A DNA stretch of 22,500 nucleotides from Paulinella micropora (lineage: Eukaryota; Cercozoa; Imbricatea; Euglyphida; Paulinellidae): assembly GCA_019918135.1 (NCBI GenBank), contig WBZZ01001722.1, forward strand, positions 50,001 to 72,500, given 5' to 3'. The notes under the pieces are model-generated. The model was not told where the DNA came from. It ran no database searches and saw only the letters and a program-made list of their open reading frames with translations. Position 1 is the first letter of the stretch. The number at the start of each line of letters is the position of its first letter. Below are positions 8,858 through 16,167 of this stretch, piece by piece. The position numbers and the translations under genes were made by a program.

Positions 8858-10188
8858 ATGGTCGTCAAGAAAGCAAGGAAAAATAAGGTAAGACCCCCGC
8901 GGGTTTATAGAAATAAAAGCGGGAAGCCTTATATTATCCAGAAGGGTAAAAAATATTATCTTAATTTCGGTAAGAAAACAAATGATATGAGCACACTTCA
9001 AATTGTTAAACTTTTTATGAAATATCTAAATCGGCCAAAGACAAGGCGGGCACCTAAGCGCAAAGAAAACTTAAGAAAAGTCCAGAGCCTGTCTGAGATT
9101 GAACAAAATACAAGAACAGCCATTCAAGACCACTTAGACAAACTCAGAAAGGAAAAGTATGAGGGTATTGAAGCAATAGAGAAAAAAGAAAAGACAGCAC
9201 GGGAGGATTTAGACGAGGAAAAGAAGAGGCAAGAAAGAAAAGACATAGCAGATGCTAAGGAAAGACAAGATATAATGGATAGGGAACATAAAAGAGAACT
9301 GGAGGAGATTAATGAAAGAAAGGAAGAAATAAATAGGGCGATATTAAGAAGAGAAAGAAAACTCACAGAAGATGTAAAATATGAAGAAGACAGAAAAAAT
9401 AGGATACAAGCATTACCACCGCCACCGCAATATCAATATATTATGCCACCACAACATGGACAGCCACAAGCACCGCCATTAGGAGCCCCGCCACAAGCAC
9501 CGCCATTAGGAGCCCCGCCACAAGCACCGCCATTAGGAGCCCCGCCACAAGCACCACCATTAGATAATTTAGGAAATGAAGCACCATTGAAAACGAAAGA
9601 GCAATATGAGGAAGAAAAAAGCAAAAGCAGAAAGATATTGAAACATTGAAATTAGCAGGATATACTGATAATTTCATAAAAAAGATGAGTCTTAAAGACT
9701 TACAAAAAGCCAGTCAAGATATTCAGACGGCTATAGCCACAGCAACATCTTTAGAAGAACAGAAAAAGTCAGCAGAAGAATATAAAGAAAAACTTGAAAA
9801 GGAAGAAAAGAAAGCAGAAGAAAAGGGTAAGCATTTTGAACATTTACTATTTAATCAATTTTTAATCTCTGGATTTTCAAAAACTTATCACCCAAACATT
9901 ACTATAAAAGAGTTAGCACAGGCTTTAAAAAAGAGACTAGATAGCGAAGGTCATAAAAAATTAAATTACAAAGACACTTCAAAGTGGATAATTGACATGA
10001 TTAAAAGGTTTAATGTTGATGTTGGAAATGAAGAGGAAAACGTGAAAAGAAGAGTAGCAGATTATGCTAGATATGAAGAGTATATGGGTATTAATGAACA
10101 AAAAGGGACTGGAGCGAAGACATTAGAAGAATTAATTGATAAGGTATTTTCAATAAAAATAATTAAAAAAATATCTATCCCGCAATGA
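8858..10188 (+). pseudogene. Basic coiled-coil protein with Pro-rich repeats, one frameshift
   Basis: The first frame (8858-9649) has a strongly basic N-terminus (VVKKARKNKVRPP...), a long Glu/Lys/Arg coiled coil (about residues 75-185) and three full plus one partial copies of a 9-residue PQAPPLGAP unit, encoded by 27-bp repeats at 9464-9567. A second frame takes over near 9620 and runs to 10188. It continues the Lys/Glu-rich helical pattern and ends in a more globular region (about 9835-10130). The absence of a good ATG in the second frame and the matching composition across the break favour one gene of about 440 codons with a single frameshift. I recognise no family. An internal virion or scaffold role is inferred from its basic, coiled-coil nature and its place between core and protease genes. 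Confidence 0.6.
9464..9567 (+). repeat. 27-bp in-frame tandem repeat (PQAPPLGAP)
   Basis: Three full copies begin at 9464, 9491 and 9518, and a partial fourth at 9545. They are almost identical, so expansion is recent. They encode a flexible Pro-rich linker inside the coiled-coil protein. Confidence 0.9.
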
Positions 10189-10237
10189 TTGGAGGCACAC
10201 AATCAATAAAAAGGACTTTGTAACTCTAACTAGCAAA

Positions 10238-10491
10238 ATGACTATAGACCCGAATGTGGATAAACAAGTTTCAGCGGATTTAAATGTTGATGAAAGGATG
10301 CCCCAGGAGGGGGTTTCACCCCCTACCATACCCCCGAGCGTCGCGGAGACGCCGCTACCACCAGCATCAGTTCTACGAAGCAACCAGAGCCCAAGCCACA
10401 GCAACCAGAGCCAGAGCAACCAGAGCCAGAGCCACAGCAACCAGAGCCAGAGGAGCCACAGCCACAGCAAGAGGGAGAGGGACGGGGACTA
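10238..10491 (+). pseudogene. Pro-rich linker segment before the protease, frameshifted
   Basis: A frame from ATG 10238 gives about 45 ordinary residues (MTIDPNVDKQVSAD...). Near 10365 another frame becomes the plausible one, reading a Pro/Glu/Gln repeat (QPEPEQPEPEPQQPEPEEP, about 10376-10470) that leads without a stop into the start of the protease. It may be a separate gene or an N-terminal extension of the protease. The other frames over this repeat give Ser/Gln-rich or Leu/Trp-rich shadows. Confidence 0.4.
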
Positions 10492-10937
10492 ATGACTAAT
10501 GAAATAGATGACATAATGAAAAAATATGATGGTATCTCGGAGCGATAGCGAGTGATGAAATTTACAAGTTGAAGCCAGGAAACAGAAAGCGATACGGATT
10601 TACTATGAATACCGACCCTAGCAACAAAAGAGGACAGCACTGGATGGCCGTATGGACAAGTCTAGATAAAGACAGGAGTGTTCAACAACAAATGAAACAA
10701 CTAATAGATAAAAGCCACCCCGATAGTTATTTATCAATGAAAGTAAATAAGGTAAAAGAGCAGAGTGATACGAGTGATACCTGCGGATGGTTTGCTATGC
10801 GTTTTTTGATGAAGCGGGCAAAAGGAGTGCGATTTAAATTTGCCAGTGGCTGTACAGACTTAAAAGAAGAAGAAGCGGAAAAGTTAAAAGCACAGAATGG
10901 GTATGGAGATGGTGATGGATTTAATACATTCATCTAA
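10492..10937 (+). pseudogene. Adenain-like cysteine protease (virion maturation), one frameshift
   Basis: The catalytic pattern of the adenovirus/Polinton protease (C5/Ulp1 clan) is visible. The His site is GQHWMAVW (about 10633), and SDTCGWFAMRFL (about 10771-10806) carries the nucleophile Cys. A Gln lies seven residues before the Cys, the oxyanion-hole spacing of adenain. The frame of the active site (10569-10937) has no good ATG. ATG 10492 begins MTNEIDDIMKKYDG in another frame that stops near 10547, so a frame change near 10540 separates start and active site. In related viruses this enzyme cleaves capsid and core precursors in the new virion. It sits directly before the capsid genes, as expected. 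Whether the preceding Pro-rich segment is fused to it is open. Confidence 0.75.
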
Positions 10938-10945
10938 AATATTAT

Positions 10946-10956
10946 TGTATAATATA
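10946..10956 (+). promoter_or_regulatory. TATA-like motif before the minor capsid gene
   Basis: tgtataatata ends 3 bases before ATG 10959, so if it is a TATA element the transcript would start inside the frame or it is not used this way. It is recorded as part of the recurring TATA-like set. Confidence 0.2.
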
Positions 10957-10958
10957 TC

Positions 10959-11771
10959 ATGGATTACAAAGGGGGTAGGTCAAGTAGTATCTATTACATA
11001 AATAGCAAAAATAGGATAACCGGCACGGACTCAGACTTTACACACAAAGTCAATATGAAGGGGCTAGACAATCCCACACATTGTAAAATTCTTAATATCT
11101 ATGTTCCAAAATCTTATTATTCAGTCGCCAGTCCTTACAATACTTTTACATTATCCGAAGACGGGTATGAGGCTTTAATTACGATACCTGAGGGTAACTA
11201 CACAATGAACAATCTAAAAAATAAGTTGTCTGAGATACTAACAGCAGACAGCCCGAATAATTATACTTATGTGGTATCCAGCAATAATACCAACATAGAC
11301 CCAGAAGATGGAAAATTAACATTCAGTGTGTCAGAGAATAAAGGAATTCAACCGCGATTTACATTTGATGGTGATACCCGTATTCATGAGGTTATGGGGT
11401 TTGATAGAAATTCAACATATTTCTTCGCTAATGATTTTATTAAATCGCCAAATGTGATTATTTTAACTGGCGAAAAAACTTTGTATCTTCAATCGGATTT
11501 GGTAAATGAAGGAGATAATCACGTGCTACAAGAAATATACACTGCCAACGAAATTCCTTTTGGGTCTGTCATCTATGACGGCTCTGGAAGCGAATACGGG
11601 AAAACATTATCGGCAAGTTCGAATAATGTATTTAGGTTTTACTTGACGGACGAAAATGACCAAGCCATTCATCTTAACGGGCTCGGCATCGTTGTGACAT
11701 TGTTGATTTATCGCGAAACTAATTATTTTAATTTATTTAATTCATTCTTCAATTTGTTAAAAGCGAGATAA
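10959..11771 (+). CDS. Minor capsid (penton-type) protein
   Basis: This is an intact frame of 270 residues. It begins MDYKGGRSSSIYYINSKNRI, and the early part has the pattern of penton-type minor capsid proteins of Polinton-like viruses: a short Ser/Tyr lead, then SDFTHKV, then IPEGNYTMNNLKNKLSEIL near residues 85-105. The body is beta-rich and the C-terminus is GIVVTLLIYRE followed by a short helix. In the family, a single-jelly-roll protein forms the pentameric vertices. It lies between the protease and the major capsid gene, the usual Polinton neighbourhood. It is one of the few viral genes with no break, so ATG 10959 is well supported. Confidence 0.75.
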   Translation: MDYKGGRSSSIYYINSKNRITGTDSDFTHKVNMKGLDNPTHCKILNIYVPKSYYSVASPYNTFTLSEDGYEALITIPEGNYTMNNLKNKLSEILTADSPNNYTYVVSSNNTNIDPEDGKLTFSVSENKGIQPRFTFDGDTRIHEVMGFDRNSTYFFANDFIKSPNVIILTGEKTLYLQSDLVNEGDNHVLQEIYTANEIPFGSVIYDGSGSEYGKTLSASSNNVFRFYLTDENDQAIHLNGLGIVVTLLIYRETNYFNLFNSFFNLLKAR

Positions 11772-11793
11772 TTAATTTTAGAATTATTTTTTT

Positions 11794-11805
11794 TCTATAA
11801 ATATA
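11794..11805 (+). promoter_or_regulatory. TATA-like motif before the major capsid gene
   Basis: tctataaatata lies about 47 bases before ATG 11852 in the intergenic gap after the minor capsid gene. This is the best-placed of the TATA-like words. Confidence 0.35.
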
Positions 11806-11851
11806 TTTTGTGTATTAATCAACTTACACTACTTCAAAAACAAAACAAAAA

Positions 11852-13348
11852 ATGCAGGTAATGTATGGTGGTGAGTTGACTCATAGCCAAAGCGAGCTTA
11901 TCCACGGTAAGTATTCGCTTAACAAACTTACTGCCCGCGTCTTGCGGTTGTGCCGATTACCACCGTGGGGGGAATTGAATCAACTTTTGAAATTCCTACT
12001 CGTCCTTTGAACCTTGCGAGGTCTGTTTTGCGATTTACCTACACACCAAATGCGGGCGGTGGTGGTGGAAGATACAACCGAATTCCTATGGACTGCCTGC
12101 CGATGATTAAGACAATTGAACTGCGAAGCCGAAGCGGGCAGTATCTGTGTAATCTTCAACATGTGGGAAATTACACTAAGATGATTTGGAAGCCTGAGAT
12201 TTCTTATGATAGATTTATGGCTTTGGATGACCACGGGGCTGGGTCTGGTTATGGGTCTATGCTTCAAAAGTGTAATGCTGATGGACGTGCAACAACCGCC
12301 TTTAATGCTAACGTGTATGCAGGCCAACAAGTAAGTGCAGCAACAGTTGCGGGAAGTATTGATACCGATGGTCATCTTCAGGCGACATTAAATCGTTTTG
12401 GTAATGTTATCGCAGGAGCAATTTCTCCGCCATCTCTGAATGCTCGCCGTCATAATGATTTGCTCATCGCTAATGGAACTGGTGCTGCATCTGTTGTAAA
12501 TGTTCCTTATGAGGAGGCGAGGTATTTTGAAGGTGGAGCCGATAACACCAGTACTCCTGTTATCAATGTGTCTATTCCACTAGGTATGCTTTTTGGAACC
12601 ATTTTTGAAATTGATAAGACTATTGGTTTTAATGAAATTCTTTATTTGAGGATTGTGTGGGAGGGAGCAAACAAAACCATATTTTATGGAACTGATGCCC
12701 TTAGTGTTGGAGCAGGAGCAACGATGTCCGCACAGCCCGCAGAGGTTACCAACCTTAACCTCTTTCTTGCCGTTGAAACTGATCCAAATGTTATTTTGGG
12801 AGTTCAACAAAAGATTGCTGGTGAAGGATTTTCGTTCAAGACTGAATACCCTATCTCTTGGAAAACCAATCTTGCGGCAGGCACTCAGTCATTCGTTTGG
12901 AAGATGAACCGCTCGCAGGGTGAGAGAATTCGCCGAATTTACACTAGCGGGTTTAATAATGCCGAAGCTTCAAATAGCGCATTCGATTACGATAACCGAG
13001 CACAGACTAAGATTACTTCTTATTATACTACTTTGGATAGTAATAGAATTCAGCAGTTTGATATCGCTTGTGCCCGCGATGAAGACTATATGCTTTTGAA
13101 GGAAAAAGTTAAGGGTTCTGCTATTTTGAACTCATAAATATAACTGGTTCCATGTTGATTTCTGGGATCACAACCGCCCGCTTTATGACAAGAGAGAAGA
13201 GGAGGTTTATGAAGTGGCTGGTCTATCCTTGGACATCGAACGGAGGTATGAATGGAGTGCTGAGGGAGCAGTCCAATGGAATTATTATACTTATGCTATT
13301 CTTCAGAGAACTATTGTTGTTAAGGGAATTGAAATTTTGATGAGTTGA
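11852..13348 (+). pseudogene. Major capsid protein, double-jelly-roll type, two frameshifts
   Basis: The main frame (from about 11950 to 13137) has the features I associate with Polinton-like virus major capsid proteins: an early segment FEIPTRPLNLARSVLRFTY, a region MIKTIELRS...LQHVGNYTKM, and a conserved stretch near 12900-13060 with RSQGERIRRIY, FDYDNRAQTKITSYYTTL and DYMLLKEKVKGS. The fold is inferred to be a double jelly roll forming the trimeric capsomers. The N-terminus, from ATG 11852 (MQVMYGGELTHS), is in another frame and changes over near 11945. The C-terminal stretch (about 13128-13348, with WFHVDFWDHNRPLYD and ending GIEILMS) is in a third position, changing near 13125. The total would be close to 500 codons, the usual size. 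A hairpin cluster follows the stop. Confidence 0.8.
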
Positions 13349-13428
13349 TATTTATCAACTTCACTCTCATTCAATGTTGAATTTTCATTTAAAATTCAAC
13401 ATAACGCTCATTCTCGTTTGTTGATAAA
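13344..13428. terminator. Nested hairpins after the major capsid gene
   Basis: Three inverted repeats are seen. gttgata/tatcaac (13344-13350 with 13353-13359) overlaps the stop codon. A perfect 12-bp stem atgttgaatttt/aaaattcaacat (13374-13385 with 13391-13402) has a 5-base loop. An outer pair ttatcaac/gttgataa (13352-13359 with 13420-13427) can enclose the second. Together they form a compact, nested structure in the gap before the next gene, likely a transcript end or processing signal. Confidence 0.6.
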
Positions 13429-13480
13429 AATCGTGAAAAACAAAAAAAATAATTAAAAAAAATAAGAAAAATATTTTTGC

Positions 13481-13490
13481 TTTATATAAA
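13481..13490 (+). promoter_or_regulatory. TATA-like motif before the 13493 gene
   Basis: tttatataaa lies directly before ATG 13493, after an A-rich run. Its closeness to the start codon makes a classical TATA role doubtful; it is recorded as part of the recurring set. Confidence 0.25.
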
Positions 13491-13492
13491 CA

Positions 13493-14737
13493 ATGACAAC
13501 ACACCAAAGAAATTTAATCGCACAAAATCCTGACGAAAAGTTTGTAAATGTCAAAGTTGGATATGATGGACACATTGAAACTAATCATATTGGGACCGCT
13601 TTTGGTAAAGCCCTAACCAGTTCCTTAACACCAGTATTACAGGAAATCTTTCCATATATCATTAATACACTGATATGGTCATTAGCTTATACAAATGCGA
13701 GTGTTTCATTTCTGAATAATATGGCGGAATTAAAAACAACTGCTAATGCTACCGCTGATGCTAGCATGGAAAGCAAAAGAAAAATAAAATATCGCACAGG
13801 TATGGGTGTTGTAGCCCGCTTCACTGCTTTATGGACGACAGACGAAACCGAAGATTATTATTCGTGGATAGGTATCGGAGATGTCGGATTAATTAATGGT
13901 TTCTACTTTTACAAGACTAGAGACGAAGGAATGTGTATTCTACATTGCAAAGGAGGAACCCCAAGCATATTTTATCAAGCGTACTGGGATGACCCGTGCG
14001 ACGGGACAGGAGATATGCCTGTATTAGACTGGACGAAGGGAAATGTATTTCAAATTCAATTTCAATACTTAGGCTTTGGTGCTATTCAGTTTTCTATTGA
14101 AAATCCAAAGACAGGCGAATTTCAGTTAGTCCATATGATTAAGTATGCGAATGCCAACACGGATGTCAGTCTGAGGAATACTACATTGCTATTTGCAGCA
14201 CGAATTGTTCATAATAATGCTGGAGTTGGAATACAAAGACTGAAGACAGCCAGTTGTAGTTTGTTTGTTGAAGGCACCAACACTATTAATACAAGTATTA
14301 TAAATACGGCGGAATGTAGTAAAGCAGGTAATATAACTGAAAGCCCCATTTTAAGTATCAGGAATAAAGCACTATACGATAATACCCTAACCAACAATTC
14401 AAATGTATTTCCTTCATTGATAAGTATTACAAATGAAGATAGTAAGTCTAATATTGTAAGAATGGTATTGAACGGGACACTCACAGGAGCGGGTTTTGCC
14501 GATGTTGATGCCAAAACTTCAATTGTAGATACAGACACAAAAGCAACCGCTATCGCAAACGGAACAACAATTTTTAAGATTTATGTTAATGCTGGCTCTA
14601 CTCGGCAGATTAATCTCAGAACTTACGATATCCAATTAACCCCAAATGATTTATTGACATTCACACAAAAGGCTGTGTCGGCAGGCGGGTCGGGTAATGG
14701 AATTAATGTTATTGCTAACTTTATAGAGGATCATTGA
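13493..14737 (+). CDS. Beta-rich virion-type protein, 414 residues
   Basis: This is an intact frame. The N-terminal 75 residues include a helical stretch with ASVSFLNN; the centre (about 105-215) is beta-rich with WIGIGDVGLINGFYFYK, CILHCKGG and NVFQIQFQYLGFGAIQFS. Recurring Gly/aromatic strands of this sort remind me of a surface or fibre-type protein family found in aquatic phages and large DNA viruses, but I cannot confirm it. The C-terminal 170 residues are Thr/Asn/Ser-rich beta strands. There is no signal peptide or membrane segment. It follows the major capsid gene after the hairpin cluster and is the last gene on this strand, with convergent genes beyond. A virion surface or receptor-contact role is inference. 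Confidence 0.65.
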   Translation: MTTHQRNLIAQNPDEKFVNVKVGYDGHIETNHIGTAFGKALTSSLTPVLQEIFPYIINTLIWSLAYTNASVSFLNNMAELKTTANATADASMESKRKIKYRTGMGVVARFTALWTTDETEDYYSWIGIGDVGLINGFYFYKTRDEGMCILHCKGGTPSIFYQAYWDDPCDGTGDMPVLDWTKGNVFQIQFQYLGFGAIQFSIENPKTGEFQLVHMIKYANANTDVSLRNTTLLFAARIVHNNAGVGIQRLKTASCSLFVEGTNTINTSIINTAECSKAGNITESPILSIRNKALYDNTLTNNSNVFPSLISITNEDSKSNIVRMVLNGTLTGAGFADVDAKTSIVDTDTKATAIANGTTIFKIYVNAGSTRQINLRTYDIQLTPNDLLTFTQKAVSAGGSGNGINVIANFIEDH

Positions 14738-14765
14738 AGAAAAAAAATGATTGATTTGACTTACT

Positions 14766-15157
14766 TTACTTTATTTTTTGGTATCTTTTTTTTACAACAC
14801 GAATAACATCGCTCACATTCCTTAATATACATCCTTCTTCTGTGCATCCTTCGTCTGTAGCATTCGCTATACATCCTTTGTCTGTAGCATTCTCTATATC
14901 TTCACCAACATTAGCCTTTATTTCAGTGATACCTGTCTCTTTCAAATCTGTTTCCTTAAAAGGTGTGCTTGGCTCATCAACCAACACGTTTTCTAATGGA
15001 TAACTACTTTCACATTGTCATCCCTCGGCTTGTATTGTTCATAGAAAGAAACAATGTCAGGTTTAGTCCATTTAATCGTGGGTTTCTTAATTTCGCTGTC
15101 AATGTTCCATTTTTCAATTTCATTAAGGTAGTCTTGTTTGGTGTTCAGGTCAGTCAT
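14766..15157 (-). pseudogene. Small acidic protein with Gly-Cys repeats, unknown, one frameshift
   Basis: Reading from ATG 15157 on the - strand gives 54 residues (MTDLNTKQDYLNEIEKWN...) that stop near 14994. A second frame, taking over near 15005 and ending at 14766, carries three short NATDKGC/NATDEGC/TEEGC units and a basic end (VKKRYQKIK). Matching strand, contiguity and the pattern of single-base breaks elsewhere suggest one gene of about 130 codons. I recognise no family. It converges on the 13493-14737 gene with only 28 bases between stop codons. Confidence 0.45.
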
Positions 15158-15182
15158 CTTATATTATTAATATTATTTTTTA

Positions 15183-15470
15183 TTACAAATATTTTTTTAC
15201 TTCACTTTTAATGTCTGTAAATTTATCAAACCACGGCTGTTTCATAACCCATTCAAGATATGGCTTATCAATAACCGCTACATCTTGAATTTTTCTTGAC
15301 GCAATATTTACCAAATGGAAAAGTATCCTTTGGTTTGATGAATTACTATTCTCAATTTCCTTTATTTGGTCTTGAATTACCTTTTGAATATCTTTCAATG
15401 TGAAGGTTTCATTTTTTGTTTCAATTGAAAGTTTTTCAAACTTCTCGCGTAGTCTGGTGAGGGTGGTCAT
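15183..15470 (-). CDS. Small alpha-helical protein, unknown function
   Basis: This is an intact frame of 95 residues from ATG 15470. It is rich in Lys, Glu and Ile and predicted by eye to be mostly helical; there are no cysteines and no membrane segment. The C-terminus contains YLEWVMKQPWFDKF. It lies between the small Gly-Cys gene and the DNA polymerase on the same strand, an arrangement that could be one early transcription unit. I do not recognise a family. A replication accessory role, for example the terminal protein needed by protein-primed polymerases, is conceivable, but nothing in the sequence shows it. Confidence 0.5.
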   Translation of the reverse strand: MTTLTRLREKFEKLSIETKNETFTLKDIQKVIQDQIKEIENSNSSNQRILFHLVNIASRKIQDVAVIDKPYLEWVMKQPWFDKFTDIKSEVKKYL

Positions 15471-15557
15471 TGGTCTATATAGACTGGTAAAAAGATTTTA
15501 TTGAAAAAAAATTAATTAATTAATATTTTGTTCTGACTTCCTTCCTCACAAATATCC

Positions 15558-16167
15558 TTAATATCCAAACGGCCGTGTTTCAATCGCATTATCTACAATA
15601 CCTATAATATTTCTTTTAGTGTAAGTAAAGCTGAATATTTTTTCTAAGTATTCACTCCTTATTTTTTTCTGTTGTTTGTCTCTTGTTGTCTTGCTGTTTT
15701 CTACAATTAATACCTTGCCTGATTTCTCAATTCGTTTGGCGATACATCTTTCTTCGTCAGATTTTAATAAACCAACTAATTCATTATTACCACTTTCAAA
15801 TAACTTCGTATCCTTGATATCCAATCCCCAACTTATCACACTAAACATATTAACGAGATTTAAGGCTTTGTTGCTTTCATAGTTCATACTAAATCCTTTC
15901 ACTTTCATACTCGCTTTCCCGTTGTCTAATAGATAGCCATAACATTTCGGCACCTCCGACAAATGTCTTAATTTTAGCCCCGTGTAATTCGTCTGTCCAT
16001 TCTCCTAATTGGTCTCCTGTTTCCACATCAGTTTCACCATTTTCCTTATTTGTAGTATATGTTATGCTGTCTGTGTCGTGGTATAATACTCTATCTCCAA
16101 GCTCATCCATCTTATCATAAAGTCTCATTCTGGCGTGTGCGGTAGTAAAGATAGCTACAATAATATT
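15558..16167 (-). pseudogene. Protein-primed family B DNA polymerase, C-terminal fragment
   Basis: From the upstream side (- strand), NIIVAIFTTAHARMRLYD is followed by RVLYHDTDSI, the motif C with its two catalytic aspartates. GEWTDEL and KIKTFVGG then follow in the same frame. Near 15945 the frame changes, and the next frame gives PKCYGY (a KxY motif of protein-primed polymerases) and KVKGF, ending in ETRPFGY at 15558, a normal Polinton-type C-terminus. Exonuclease domain, motifs A and B and the TPR inserts are missing: the homology begins at about 16167 and the frame continues upstream into an unrelated retroelement polyprotein. About 200 residues of a protein usually over 1,000 long remain. 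In the living virus this enzyme would copy the genome from a protein primer. Confidence 0.8.

Noticed and set aside
9464..9567. CRISPR-like array
   Set aside because: The repeats are directly adjacent with no spacers and encode an in-frame protein repeat.
10150..10499. Leu/Trp-rich frame on the - strand and Thr/Arg-rich frame on the + strand
   Set aside because: Shadows of the Pro/Glu/Gln repeat before the protease.
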